Below, piece after piece: positions 1 through 13,179 of a DNA stretch of 64,000 bases. Position 1 is the first letter of the stretch; every line of letters starts with the position of its first letter. The stretch comes from Burhinus oedicnemus (taxonomy: Eukaryota > Chordata > Aves > Charadriiformes > Burhinidae), in NCBI GenBank assembly GCA_008921705.1, contig VFFE01006842.1:1013321-1077320 (forward strand). The letters are read 5' to 3'. Both the position numbers and the translations under genes were made by a program. The notes below the pieces were generated by a model. The model had not been told where the DNA came from. It worked only from the letters and a program-made list of their open reading frames with translations, and did not search any database.

Positions 1-2230
1 ACAGGGCCCTGGGAATTACTATACTACAGCAAATATTGTCCAGGTAGTCCGATATTATGTTTCTGACAGAAAGCCAATATCCAACACTTCAGATATAGAG
101 AATGAGAAATCCTTTTATGGACAATTATGTTATAACCTGAACAGTCCAAAACTCTTTCATTGACTGGTTGTCCCATATTCTGAAATGCTTCCAACAGCCA
201 GAGGTGACCGTTCCAAAAGTCAGAGTTATAAAATCTTATTTTCTCTTCTGATAGTCCAGACTTTTACTAGTCTCAGGAAAGATTTGCAAATTGCATTGAA
301 GAGAAGGTAAAACCAGAAAACTTTGTGTGGAAAGTGCAAGTCTCCTCTTCATTATTTTGCACTGGAGGGGAGGGTGGTGGTGTAGGAAATAGAGGAGAAT
401 AAAGTTCAAATTTCACGATGGAAATATTTGAAAATTATTGGAATTAGATAAAATTTTTATTTAAACTAATAATCTGTTTCTTTAAAAATTGTATATGTCA
501 AGCTATTAAAAACCCTAAAGCATGTACTATTTGCAGTTGATTTTAAAGTAAATCCATCCCCTCTTTAAAAGAATGTTTTTCCAATTAAAAGCTTTAACTT
601 TTCTTTATCATTAATTCACCCCCTGTTTAGTTTAAAGGGTGACGGTTTCTTCAGTCTCTACATAGAGATTTCTTGCTGTTTTTCTCATCTCATCATTCTC
701 ACCTCAGAATCATCTCAGGAATTTTTTCACATCATGAAGTAATCTAATGCACAGGTGAATCAAGGCACTTTTTTTAAATTTTGCTGAGTTTAGCTTAAAT
801 GTTTGCACAGGGTAGGTAAGCTACTTTTACAGAGCACACATTGTCCCTGGATACTCTAGAAACAGTAGTCAGTTTTCAGTAGCTGTCTGAAACATAACAT
901 TAAAAGAGAATAATGGAATGTGTGGTTTGCAAGGGAAACATTGAGTCAAGTTATCTCCTGTAATTTTCTGGTTTCTTGCTTATAAGTTTTCAGTGGGTGT
1001 TTTGTACTTTGAAGGATCTATTATCTGCTCTTTAACAATGTTTTTGTTTTTCAGGACGTGTTGCTCTATTATCTTTTTCTGGTATTTAATGTATCCAATT
1101 ACCAATACATGTCTTTCAAGTGTCCTTTATAACGTATAACAGCAGCAAGTGTTAATTATGTCCCCAATAGCCTTCCTTTATGGAAGAAAAAAGAGGGAAC
1201 ATAAATGCACTCACAGTATTATATTAATTACTAGGAGAGCAAGAAGCCCATATGCTTTAAAATTTGTACATATGTTCCTTGGCTATTTGCTCTCCCCAGT
1301 GCAAGTGTTTCTATTAAAGTTGAATTTGTCATTTTTTTAATTTATTACTGACAGTTGGCAAAGAGTGTTGTTGCTCCTGTCTGAAGACTGCCAACCTAGC
1401 TACTCAGGGAGAAGTAAGAACCTCTCTCAGTGCCCTTGAAGGGATGGTGCTGAATTCCCTTTACTACATACTGAAGATATATATAGAAATACATTCTTTC
1501 TTCCCCAAATTAATTCCTTCCTTCTTTCTTCCTGGTATATAGTCTCCGTACAGTGGGCAATTAATGACATTTATTGAAGAGGATCAACTTTGAAAGCTGT
1601 CCTTTCACTGTATATCCATATATTCTTCACAAAACCTTTCCTCTCTCCGCCACTTTCCCTTGTAAAAGCCTGGTTACAGGGACAAGCATTACACAAAACC
1701 CTGAAGAATGAACAGCAAACTCACTTCTGCATCTAAAGATGATCCACTTAAATTTCTCTGCTCCCACTTTGAGTTGCTTCTTGGAAGTGTTATTTATGCA
1801 TTTTACATGAATTCATCTGCCACAGAGACAAAGCAGAGAATGGTGATCTGGCAGCCAAGATCTAAGGCAAACAGGGAATACTAGTAAGACAGTGCTTTGA
1901 ATGCACATGGATGAAATCAAGAGAACAATATCATTTTCACCAGTGCCTCATGTAGCCAAAAATCTGCTTGCTCAGTGATAGGTATTGTTTAGTCATTTTG
2001 GGGACCATGACCATCCACTTGCCATTGATTGCACCCATACTAATAAAATGGCGTTGGAGCTTGTTCTGCTATCATCAGGCCAATTGCCTTATCCTAACTG
2101 TGTTCATACTCTGTTAGCTTCTAAAACTAGGGACAGGGGGGAACAGGCACATGCAAACTGCCTCTTAGCTACGGTTCTTGACTCACATTAACTCCTGTAC
2201 AGGGCTTAGGAACTGTTGGAAGAGTGATAG
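1..2230. other. AT-rich non-coding stretch, nothing recognised
   Basis: Short open frames only, none with codon bias or splice context that would support a gene. No repeat family recognised. It may hold old decayed repeats that cannot be seen by eye. Confidence 0.6.
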
Positions 2231-2232
2231 AT

Positions 2233-2267
2233 CTCAGACCAAAACTCAGACCAAATCTCAGACCAGT
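2233..2267. repeat. 12-bp tandem repeat, three copies
   Basis: The unit CTCAGACCAAAA occurs three times head to tail, the second copy with one changed base and the third breaking down after CTCAGACCAG. It lies about 40 bp upstream of the recognisable start of the CR1 copy at 2308 and is not part of that element as far as I can tell. Confidence 0.8.
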
Positions 2268-2307
2268 ATTTTCCCAGAATGGACACCTGAATGCATTGCC
2301 TAAGCCT

Positions 2308-2582
2308 GGCTCTAGGACAAGAAAAATAGCCTCCAGTTGCACCAGGGGAGGTTTAGATTTGGATATTAGGAAAAATTCCTTCGCTGATAGGGTTATCAAG
2401 CATTGGAACAGGCTGCCCAGGGAAGTTGTTGAATCACTATCCCTGGAGGTATTTGAAAGATATACAGTTGTGGTGCTTAGGGACATGGTTTAGTGGTGGA
2501 CTTGGCAGTGTTAGGTTAATGGTTGGACTTGATGATCCTAAAGGTCTTTTCCAACCTAAAAAACTCAATGATTCTATGATCT
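2308..2582 (+). mobile_element. CR1 LINE, 5'-truncated 3' fragment
   Basis: The segment encodes the last part of CR1 ORF2: the block around 2398-2430 reads as the conserved [11 protein letters not shown] stretch, and the frame ends near 2493. The typical 3' tail follows, with a GGTTGGACTTGATGATCCTAAAGG-like block and a terminal ATTCTATGAT. Everything upstream of the final ~60 codons of ORF2 is missing, the usual outcome of aborted target-primed reverse transcription. The next CR1 copy lies 54 bp away in the opposite direction, so the two 3' ends face each other. Confidence 0.9.
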
Positions 2583-2636
2583 GATTTAATTTCCTCTTAA
2601 TGGTCTTTACAAATATATACCTTTATATATATATAG

Positions 2637-3180
2637 AATCATAGAATCATAGAATCGTTTAGTTTGGAAAAGGCCTTTAAGATCACCCAGTCCAACCATT
2701 GACCCCGTCTGCCACTAAACCATGTCTCTAAGCACCACATCTACATGACTTTTAAACACATCTAGGGATGGTGACTCAGCCACCTCCCTGGGCAGCCTCT
2801 TCCAATGTTTGAGAACTGTTTCAGGGAAAAATTTTTTCCTAATGTCCAGCCTAAACCTCCCCTGGCGCAACTTGAACCCGTTTCCTCTTGTTCTATCGCT
2901 AGTTACATGGGAGAAGAGATCAGCTCCCATCTCACTACAACCTCCTTTCAGGTAGTTGTAGAGAGCAAGAAGGTCTCCCCTCAGCCTTCTCTTCTCCAGA
3001 CTAAACAATCCTAATTCCCTCAGCTGCTCCTCATAAGACATGTTCTCCAGAGCCCTCACCAGCTTTGTTGCCCTTCTCTGGACACGCTCCAGCACCTCAA
3101 TGTCCCTCCTATACTGTGGCACCCAAAACTGAACACAGGACTCAAGCTGCGGCCTCACCAGCACTGAGTACAGGGGCAAT
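2637..3180 (-). mobile_element. CR1 LINE, 5'-truncated, inverted to its neighbour
   Basis: Read on the minus strand, the element ends in three ATTCTATG-type octamer repeats at 2637-2660 and begins at about 3180, where CR1 similarity stops and a TATA/CACA-rich microsatellite begins. It holds the C-terminal third of ORF2 without a stop. It clearly resembles the 2308-2582 copy (both end ORF2 in VVLRDMV), so both probably belong to the same subfamily. The spacer between them is AT-rich and includes a (TA)n run at 2612-2635. Confidence 0.92.
2715..3180 (-). pseudogene. CR1 ORF2 C-terminal fragment, frame intact
   Basis: About 145 codons of the region downstream of the reverse transcriptase are open to the natural stop. 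Visible CR1 blocks in order: [63 protein letters not shown] and the terminal [15 protein letters not shown] block. No catalytic residues lie in this part, so it has no activity by itself. The open frame of the same track runs further into the adjoining microsatellite, which is not coding. An intact frame in a dead fragment suggests a fairly young insertion. Confidence 0.85.
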
Positions 3181-3232
3181 ACATATATACACACACATGC
3201 ATACATACATATATGCACACATATGCACATAC
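3181..3232. repeat. (CATA/CACA)n microsatellite
   Basis: Imperfect alternation of ATAC, ACAC and CATA units, directly next to the 5' end of the minus-strand CR1. The insertion may have landed beside an existing microsatellite. Confidence 0.8.
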
Positions 3233-4654
3233 AGTATAAGAACTGTATAAGAATGAAGGGTCTCTAACAGTCTTGTAAAACTCAGCCTCAAGCTCCATGT
3301 CATGGTATCCTCACTGGCTAAACTAAAGTCAGTGTGAATATGCTGATACATGCTGCAATCACACATCTTCTTACAGTGTAGACGTACCGTAATAATGAGT
3401 GTCAGTTAAGGTCTTGGTTCAGCTCTAATCATTTCGCACTGCTCTGCAGTACAGTGAATGCATTTCATCTGCAAGTGGAGAGTGCTCCCAGCAGAGGGAA
3501 ATTCTCTACTTGTATAAAGCCAGCACAGCTGATTCCCACAAATGCCTTGTCAACTCTGTGGGATGGACATACACAGGATGAATAACAGAGCAGAAACAGA
3601 GTCTTTCACTGATCTCATAAAAATGCTATAAGTTAGAAGAGCCCTCAAGCTATTTTAAATAAGGTCATACTACTACTGGCTTTCCTGTCTTCCTTTCTGA
3701 CTACAGGAATATGACCATGTGTAATTGTACAGTTTTTGAGAATGAAGCAAAACAAAGCAACTTTTGTGTATTAACTTTTTGTCTGTGGTACTCTGAGCAG
3801 AAATCGAAGGTGGGTCCATGGCATATATCTTTTGTGGAGAGGAAACTGGCAGGACACGATATTTGTTGATGTGTAAAAGTAATAGGGTCACTATAGACCT
3901 CCTTTTTTGATGCAGAAAGAAAGGGAGTAAAACAGAGGAGAAGATGCTGAGAAGGCTGAGGGTGTACTGACTCATTCAGAACAGCCCTATGTCACCTTTA
4001 TGATTCAAGCATATTTTTTCTCAAACACTAAAGCAAGTTGTTCTATGAACACAAAAAAATAATGAACTCGGGTCTTCTGCGCATTGCTGCCCTATATCCA
4101 CTCATCTGCTCAGCACAGTTTTACTACATTGCGCCTATTGCTCAGACGCCCCTTAGCTCTTCAGATGTTCCTTCAGCCCGCAGCTGCATCTTTAACCTCC
4201 AACTCTTCCAGCTGCACTGTCCTATTTCTTCTGTTTCCTCTAACTCCTGGCAGTGAAGGAGACGGCATAAACAGGCTGCTTCTGAGTGGTGTATGGGCCG
4301 GCCAGCAAGCCAGGATTCATGGGATGGCTGGCTAACAGCAGGCCAACTGACCAAATAAATGCTGGGCTCTTTCTGAAGATTTCCTGGCAGTGGGACACTA
4401 ATTTGGGCCTTTCTGCTTGGCCAAGCTTCTGATTTTGCTGAAGGTGTAGGAATTTTAATATCCTCCAGGGCTCAACTCCTATGACAAATGTTGAAACTGG
4501 CTAATGGATTCAAAATTTATTAGGCGGGTATAGCAGATAGCAGATAGTGTGGTCGCTTAAGCTTCATTTCTTTAAGAAACCAGGCTAAACATGGATTTGC
4601 ATTTTGTACATTACAGTCACAAGACAGCAAGATAGACATTACAATATAACATCA
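3233..4654. other. Non-coding, nothing recognised
   Basis: Several overlapping open frames on both strands at 4038-4354 lie in a GC-richer patch, but they shadow one another and show no family resemblance. Confidence 0.55.
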
Positions 4655-4992
4655 GACTAATTGTCTGTTTTGTCTAGTATCCAGTGCCAGCGCTATTTGC
4701 TTCAGATGATGTTGCAAGGAATACTGTAGTGAGCAATTAGGGATTAACCTCTCCATAACAGAAGTTTCTTAATTCCCATCAGTCAGTGATTAGCTTATGC
4801 TCTGAAGCATGAAGGTTTATATCCCTTATGAATTTTTGTTTAATCTAATATAATTGCGGATGTTCTTGTTATCTGTATAGCTTCTTATCCTGTTTTGGGT
4901 TTGGGTTTTTTTTCCCTTTTGATCCTGCTGTGTTTTTGGCCTCAGTGATATCCCATGACAATAAATATTATGGAAATAAAATCTCTATCCCC
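4655..4992 (-). mobile_element. Ancient CR1-like LINE relic
   Basis: The text around 4780-4825 (GTGATTAGCTTATGCTCTGAAGC..., then GGTTTATATCCCTTATG) and the later CCTCAGTGATATCCCATGACAATAAAT match a repeat block common in turtle, crocodilian and bird genomes, which I know as the 3' part of an old CR1-type LINE. The orientation is inferred from that memory. No open frame survives. Confidence 0.6.
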
Positions 4993-7900
4993 AGCATTGT
5001 CCCTTATTCTACAGTATAATTACAGTATAGTATATAGAAAAATGGGAAATTGTGCAGATGGGAATATATACTTTGTGTGTAGGCATTGTTTTCTAAGCAG
5101 AGCTATGTGAGCTCATGCAATATCCAAATATCCAGACACTAGATTGTTCTGTTTACTACAGAGGGTAGGATTCACCCTGCCTAACATCAGTATCTGAGTT
5201 CATCATCTCAGACTCTGTTTTGTAGAGAAGAACATACTTTGGGAGGCAATATATCTGATTATGGTACATGTCCATAGTAAGAAGAGATGAAACATACTTT
5301 GGAAGTACCACTTTCCCTCTATTCACCATGTTACTAATTTTGACAACTGTCTCAGGTATAGAGGTTTATAATATAGACATCTATTTTTAGTCAAATTAAT
5401 ACTTCTGATGAGTGATTTCTCAATATTTGTTGCAGGGGCTTGGATACTTCCAGAGAGTTATTTTGCCTAAGAAATTCTGGCTCTGTAGGAACCTATCTTC
5501 ACTGACTACATACAGATCATAACACAAATTGATTCCTAACTTCACGAAAGTCATCACAGAGATTTTTGCCTTGTCCAATTATGCCAGCTTTCCCTATTCT
5601 GTATTTCTCAATTTATATTTTACATATGCATGTGTGCATTCCTTCTGGTAAATGTAAAGTGAGTATTTTCCTCAATTGCTCACTTGGGCACAACTGTTCC
5701 TGGAGTCAAGGTGTCTTAGAGGTGTTCTGCCTTCAATTCTGGGAAGAGAAGTAGCATACTCTCACTGTAAATGTAATCCTCATTTTGTGTGCGGAACTGA
5801 AGGAAAAATAAAGACAGAAAACCAGATAAGTAAAGATTAGGGGTAGGACACCCTTACTCCTAGCATCAATAGGCAACATGGTGGAACAGTGATATGGTAG
5901 AAGATTGATCACAGTATCGGTAAGTTCCTGACCATTCTTCACCTGGAAAATGTGAAATGAGGAAAACAGTGCAGCAGCACCTCCGTCTTTGAAATTCTGG
6001 TAAAAAAGACATTGAGAGCCAAAGATTTGTGCACTCCCTGTCATCACAAGAGTCTCATTTCCCTTTTACAGTCTTGCCTTTTGCTTTTTTTGTGATCTGA
6101 GACACATACTCCACTTTTATTCCTTAATTAGAGAGTGTGAAAATGTAACCTTATGCACATCTATGTGTTTGAGCAGCTTTCAAGTTCACAAGGAAAGGAT
6201 GCCAGAAAGAAAGCTTTCCCAGTTTGAAAAACAGTAAAAGAAAGACCCTTAAACTCATTCATTAACAGTTGTGGTTTGGTAAAAGAAATAGTAAAAAACC
6301 CCTAATCCTAAAACAACAACCAAAACCCCCCCCCAAAAAAAACCCAAAACCCAGAGGAAAAATGTGCTCATATTTTTCTACGTGCTTAATGACGAAAATC
6401 GATTCACTAATGGGTCAGACAATGTCTAGAGACCATGAAGGAAGAGGTGGGAGATAATCTTCCTGCACTGGCAGCTGCTAGAGCGGCTCAGCTACTCCAC
6501 CGGAGAGCTTCCATGGAGCCACAGAGTCTCGCATTTGGGTCCTTAACTACCCATGGATTTCAACAGCGAAGTAGAAATTCAAACAGGGATTAGACGAGTA
6601 AATATTTTTGTGGATCTGGGCCATACGCGTTAACATGACCTCTGTGCTTAGACTCCAAAGAAACCTGAGGTCATCAGTTGTAACTTGCTATCAGAAGCTG
6701 TCAGCCTGCTGTCTACCAGTCCGCTCCACTGACATCTGTCCTGCAGAATCTCGGAAGGGTGGGCTAGAGATGGGTTTGGTGGTACTGAAATGTAAGATGG
6801 AAATATTGTACTTATATTGCTCTTCAGAGAATAGAAAAGTAATTTATTTCCAGTATCAAAATAGTGAAATAATTAACTTTCTCCAAAGCTTTATTTAATT
6901 TCTTGTGATAAAATTCTGTAGTTGAGGTTAATAATCTATGCGAGTTGTCTTTATTGTTCTGCTGCTTTTAGTTACCTAAGGATTAGAAAGTAGTTTGTTA
7001 CAGACACATAGATAGATTTGATATTGTTATAAGCCTTTCAGTTTACCTTTTTAACTTTTAGCTATTTATTCATGTTTAATTTTACAATTGCAGTCTCATA
7101 ATTTTAATTAATATATAAATATGTAGGAGTATATATTGTAATATCATTTGATTGGATTGATCCTGACTTATTTTGCTGACACTGAACAACAAGGAACTGG
7201 TATTCTTAGAAATCTACAAGGACATTGACTGGTGAACCTGGAACTGTGACTGGTTGTTCTTCATTAATGCTGGGTCTCACAACGCGTTGTTGAAGTAGGT
7301 GAGAACTGTGACCGCAGGTTTGTACATTTCAGTTGTGTCTCTCAAAATGAGACCTAAAATGGCTGATGAGTGTTAACAATAGTAAATTTCACAAGGTGGT
7401 TTGTTTTTCCTCCCAAACAATAAAAAACATGCTCCTGTGGATGGCTTCAGTAGGAGTGGCTCGATGATGGTAGATATTTGTTTAAATGGATTTGCTGAAA
7501 GATTGCTTGGATTAAACATGATTTGTTCAATTTTCAGTCAAAGAAAATTGCTGCTATTTTGCAGTAACATTTAATAAAGGCTTTCTGCAAAATAGTCAAT
7601 GGTGTTAGATTATATCTCTGTTACAACATTAGTAATGGAAAACGACAACCTGAAAAATAAGGTGAAATCAAAATGTTTTTCTTTAGAGGAATAATTTTGA
7701 TTTCCCAGAAAATAATAAGCCCATCACTATATGTTACTTTGCATTTACTTCTGAAAATGAAAAATAACAATATTGTCTGTGTCTGCTTAATTCTGTTTGA
7801 CAATAACAAAATAAATTTCTATTGTTTATTAGAGATTTTCAGAGAAGTCAGCTAATTTATCTTTGATTTGAATTTCAAATACAACCTTTTTAAAAAACAT

Positions 7901-8436
7901 AGCCAGAGATATTAATCTAAAATATTGATAAGAAATTTACATTTGAGAATATCTAAGTGTAGTCACTGCTCTCGCATTAACAGTCACTTGCTGTTTGCTT
8001 TTTGGAAATTACAATTTTTATTACAATTAAAATCACAATGAGCTGACACTTTCAGGTGTATTTCAGCATACGTCATTTTTGCATATGAAAGAATAAATGC
8101 ATAGAGGTATTTGAAAGCAAAACAAAACAAAGCAAAACAGTATCTTTATTTTAGAAATAACTTTCATTATTCACAGTAGTAAAAGCTTCTTGATCATAGA
8201 GCCTTTAGGCACTTGAATTTGAGCAATTATAGCTAACTTTTAAATTATACCTAATTCAAGCAATACATCATGGTTTCATACATCTGGAAGCTTTATTGCA
8301 AAAACATATAAAAAAGGTTTTTTTACAATCACTCAATTAAATAACATTTTGGTGGTGGAAGAAGAGGTGGAGGAAGAATGAGAAATACAGACTATTATAT
8401 TACCATATAAGGAAGATCATATTCTTGTCTTAAATA
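4993..8436. other. Non-coding, AT-rich; mixed homopolymer tract at 6311-6353
   Basis: Runs of A and C alternate at 6311-6353, including about nine C in a row. The rest is AT-rich with no supportable gene. The frames at 5733-6047 and 6608-6898 have no codon bias or neighbours that would support them. Confidence 0.55.
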
Positions 8437-8785
8437 CGTGGTGGGAAGTTGCAGAGAAGACAGAGCCAGACTTTTTAAAGTGCATTATGGTAGGGTGAGA
8501 AGCAACAGACACAATTTTTGCAAGGAAAATTCTGCTCAGATATTAGGAAGGGGGTTTTTTTCCTTTTTTTTCATTTTCTCCCGCATTGAAGGAGGTCAAA
8601 AGAGGAAAAGATTGCCCAAGGAGGTTGTGGAATATCCATCCATGGCTACGTAAGGGTCAGAGGGACCTGATTTGACTTTGAATTTAGATCTAACTTTGAA
8701 GTTGGCACTGCTTGGAGCGAGTTGGATCACATGACCCCTGACATCCCTTCCCATCTAAATTATTCTGAGTTTATGATTTCGAATA
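8437..8785 (+). mobile_element. Old, degraded CR1 fragment
   Basis: Scattered CR1 landmarks remain: a block like the dispersed 'GCAACAGACACAA...CTCAGATATTAGGAAG' region, then AGATTGCCCAAGGAGGTTGTGGAATATCC (the LPREVVE codons), and a worn 3' block with CTTGGAGCGAGTTGGATCA...CCCTTCCCATCTAAATTATTCTG. A T-rich expansion at 8551-8577 interrupts it. It is far more diverged than the copy starting at 8850. Confidence 0.7.
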
Positions 8786-8848
8786 AATGTATCCTGAAAA
8801 TCAAAATAACAAATTGGAAGAGAACTAAATATTAATTAGAGTTCTAAA

Positions 8849-9145
8849 TTGGAAAGACATGGATTTGACTGGGGGACTACTCAGTGGATAAAGAACTGGC
8901 TGGACGGCCGCACTCAAAGAGTTGCAGTCAACTGGTCTATGTCCAAAAGGCGAGCAGTGATGAGTGGTGTCCCTCAGGGGTCAGTACTGGGACCAGTACT
9001 ATTTAACATCTTTGTTGGAGACATGGATGTTGGGATTGAGTGCACCCTCAGCAAGTTTGCTGATGACACCAAGCTGTGTGGAGCGGTTAACATGCTGGAG
9101 GGAAAGGATGCCATCCAGAGGGACCTGGACAGGCTTGAGCAGTGA
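8849..9145 (+). pseudogene. CR1 reverse transcriptase fragment
   Basis: Ninety-eight residues of the palm region. Visible motifs: [13 protein letters not shown] at residues 14-26, [20 protein letters not shown] at about 39-58, and the FADD catalytic box at 70-73, which carries two of the metal-binding aspartates. Motif A with the first aspartate lies upstream and is absent. The next codon after DLDRLEQ is TGA where related copies keep tryptophan (TGG), so a single base change closed the frame. Not functional. Confidence 0.88.
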
Positions 9146-9935
9146 GCCTGTGCCAACCTCATGAAGTTCAACAAGGCCAAGTGCAAGGTCCTGCATGTGG
9201 GTCAGGGCAATCCCATGCACAAATACAGGCTGGCCGGAGAATGGATTGAGAACAACCCTGAGGAGAAAGACTTGGAGTGTTGGTGGATGAGAAGTTCAAC
9301 ATGAGCCTGCAATGTGCGCTCGCAGCCCAGAAGCCAACCTCATCCTGGGCTGCATCAAAAGAAGCGTGGCCAGCAGGGTGAGGGAGGTGATTCTCCCTCT
9401 CTACTCTGCTCTGGTGAGACCCCATCTGGAATACTGTGTCCAGTTCTGGAGCCCTTAACATAAGAAGGATAGGGACTTGTTGCAGTGGGTCCAGAGGAGG
9501 GCCACAAAGATGATCAGAGGGTTAGAGCACCTCTCCTATGAAGACAGGCTGAGACAGTTGGGGTTGTTCAGCCAGGAGAAGAGATCTTACAGCAATCTTC
9601 CAGTATCCGAAAGGGGCCTACGAGAAATCTGGAGAGGGACTTTTTACAAGGACATGTAGTGACAGGATGAGGGATAATGGCTTCAGACTAGAAGAGGGGA
9701 GATTTAGACTAGATATTAGGAAGAAATTCTTTACTGTGAAGGTGGTGAGGCACTGGAACAGAGTGCCGAGAGAAGCTGTGGATGCCCCATCCCTGGAAGT
9801 GTTCAAGGCCAGGCTGGATGAGGCTTTGAGCAACCTGGTCTAGTGGGAGGTGTTCTTACCCGTGGCAGGGGGGGTTGGAACTAGATGATCTTTAAGGTCC
9901 CTTCCAACCTGAACCATTCTATGATTCTATGATTC
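8850..9935 (+). mobile_element. CR1 LINE with partial reverse transcriptase
   Basis: A 1.1-kb copy that begins inside the reverse-transcriptase domain and runs to the 3' end, finishing in two ATTCTATG octamers at 9918-9933. The frame is broken in several places: a TGA after the first 98 codons (9143-9145), a small deletion near 9270, a frame loss around 9330-9370 and a gap with rearranged sequence near 9585-9620 compared with the usual CR1 arrangement. It lies just downstream of the older fragment ending at 8785, in the same direction. Confidence 0.93.
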
Positions 9936-12900
9936 AAATAAGTGGTATGAGATGTGCAATTTAAATTAACACCGTGTAAAGAGGGGCAATGTTCTGTTCA
10001 GTCTTAGCCCCATGCTTGATTTGTTGCAGCATTGTGTTTTCAAGTGTACACCTTGCAGTTATCTGGGAAAATTCCTGAAGTTTAGCAGTGCAAACCATGT
10101 ATGTTTGGTAACAACATAGGGATAAATTTACTCTGGAACTCCCCTCTCCCTCTGCAGTGCTAAAACCCACAATCCCTCAAGTTTTCCCTCTCTAGACCAC
10201 TGAGATAACTTTCTAAGTTTTATGAACAAAGGGTCCGGATTTAAAACACTTCTACAGAGAAGAGCTTCCAAGTATAACACAAGATCTGTATGTGTATTTA
10301 TCAGGGTAGTGAGTAGGTACACTGAGAGTGTAGGAAAATGGGGTTGGGGACAGGCAACATTGGCTGAACCAGGTCATGTATTTTAGATTAAATATAGATG
10401 TAAATATTTTGATAAATTTGGATCATACTCTTTATATTTGTCTAATAAACCTGGAATTAATTTGTTCATGGTGAGTATAAGCTCAGTAAATCCACCACTT
10501 AGTGATAAGAGTATTTTTTCTTTCCAAAAGCTGATGACTGAAAATGATTGCAGGTATCTTTATGAAATCCATCAGAAAAATATCTGGATATCAAAGAGAA
10601 AAAATCATGACTGAACTTGATTGATTGGAAGTAACTTTATTTATGATGCTTTTAGTTTGAACCATAAATTTAACATGAGTGGACAAAGCAATCCAAGTAA
10701 ATGAAAGAATCAGATCTATTACGTTCACTGCAGCGTACATCTGAAATGCCAGTGTATTTTATTCAACATTTCAGATGTTACAATGCATCTCTTCAGAGAC
10801 ATGATGTGAATTTCTTTTATCATGCAAGCTAATGATCATTTTGACAAATGTCTTTACATAATTTCCTTCCTTCTTTGAAGTATTGGGTTCTGGGATTTCT
10901 TAGGAAGAAAAAGAATTTGACGTCCTGTTCTCATTGAATGATAATGGGAGACGGATGGCTAAATATTTATTGAATATACATTGTTGTGTATATATATCAG
11001 GGATTGTGTTGAGAAGCTCATTTAATGAACTGTATATCCTGGATAACTTCTGAAGCATTTTAAGAAATATGATCACTTCTATTGAAGTGATCCTCATATA
11101 TTTTGTAGTTTCATAGTTTCCTCATATATTTTTTAGAATAATATTCTAAGTACTGTTACTGAAATATATTTAGTGAATCATCAATTATTTCCTTAGACTT
11201 CTGAGGTGATATGAGTTCCGGTGTTTTATTGAATGGCTGTGAGATTATCAGGTGGTCATCTTCCAGGATTTTTCTAAGTACAAGAAAATGGTCAAGACAC
11301 ATGTGGCTCTTTACAGAGGTAAGGCAGAAAAACTCTTTAGTACTGTTTTCACATCACAGCAAAAAGGTGGTTGTATATTGGTAGCATTCCAGATCTTTGT
11401 TGAACTCCACATTTGGCAGCTGCTCGGCTTCTACAAAACCTCCCAGTCTCAGCATCAAGTCTGGTTGTTGTCATAACGTGAATTGCACAATGTGTGTAGG
11501 AAGTGCTTCTCAGAGCAATTTGGTAATGAAGCAATCCCCCACAGCAAAAAAGATTTTGGCAGTATGAGTTAACAGTAATACTATATGAAAAATATTGATT
11601 TTGCGCATTCAACTGATAAGAAAATTGCTGTATGAAGTGATAATCAGCACTGCCACCCTTAAGTGCTCAGCTCCAGGAGGGGAACTCATCAGGCTGATGC
11701 ACATTCCTTAAGGTCCCTCTTACACAGACAGGGGGTTATTTGGTGTCTCTAGTGAGATTAGCAACACCCACCATGTTGAACAGTAGGAAATGCATGGCAT
11801 TAAGAAATGTAAAGGATAAAGGATCAAAGGATACCAGAAACCTTGCCTTTTGCCTTTGGGAGGTCTGAGCTGGGTGCTCCTGTAAAACTGGAAAATGAAA
11901 GCGCAGCAGGTTGGAGCTTCCTTGTAAGGAGGATGTGGTAGCAGTGGCTTCTTCCTTTTGAACAGCAGTTTAGATTAGGATATCATCCTGGAAGGTTTTG
12001 AATAGACATGATGAATAAACACATTAGCCACCTGGCTGTGGGATATTATAGGAGAATGTATTTCCATTTGTCCCATTAACTGGCCCCACTTAGCAGACAA
12101 GAATGGAAATGGTGGGGTCACAGAACAAGCAAGAAGTATATGTCCAATCCCTTTTTAATTCATAGAGCTGAGGATGAAGAGTTTTAGGCTGTTCATACAT
12201 TTAATACCAGCAAAACACTCATAAAACCTGCAAAAAATAGGATCCCTCACTCCTGCCAAATGCTTTTTCAGAGATGGCTGAAAAACAGATAAAAGACTTA
12301 CTAGAGACTGTGGCTAGTAGATCAGAATAAGCAAATCTGCTTCTGGTTAGCTATCAAACCACAAGAAGATCAATGGAGGACTATAGTAATTATTTCCTCT
12401 TTTTGAATCCGAATTCCATTAGCTGATCAACACTTTAAACTAAAGTAGCAGATCTGCAAAGAACAACAGATGCATATCAAGAGTTTGTAATGTAATCTTA
12501 TGAAATTCATTCACACCAGGATATGATTTACAAGGAGTCTATTGGTTGGGGAATAAATGTTATTTTACATTTAATAGAATATATTTCAATAATGCTTGCG
12601 CTCCAGCTCCTGGGTTTTGAAAGATCCTTTTTTGTTCAATACAAAATCTGCATCCTTCCCAGGCCCTGTGATTTTATTGTATTGTGCATACTGCCCGATA
12701 AACTTATCAAAGTTTCTTCGGAGCTCTGACGTTGTCCATTTTGCTTGTAGTCTGAGGCAAATACGGTTAGTGGTGGGGACTTTTTAATTGTGTGAAAACT
12801 GCTGTTTTGGGAACAAAACCTTCACTGCGTTTAACCGCCATAGATCTACAGATCAAAGGCAAAGAAGCCAATTTGCCAATTAACACTATGCAAGGACTCG

Positions 12901-13179
12901 GACGAAGGAGCTGTCCTTTTCACACAGTTCATCCCGCAGGAGCACAGGACACACCATGCCTTGCTGAAATTAGAGAGCCGTTTCAGGAAGGTGCGTTAAA
13001 AGGCAATGAGAATTTGTCTTGGAGCACACTAATGAATTCTTCCTTTGGTCTGCTGACCCATTTCATATGTTTCGCGTGACTCTATTTTTTTCTTTCTCTT
13101 TCAAATAAGGCAATATTCTTCTCCTTAGATAATCCAAGGTTAACAGTATTCCTTATAGTCTCATAATATTTTGCTGATC
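9936..13179. other. Non-coding, AT-rich, nothing recognised
   Basis: No repeat family or gene recognised. The frames at 11349-11612 and 12792-13079 lack codon bias, splice context and any family resemblance. Confidence 0.55.
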
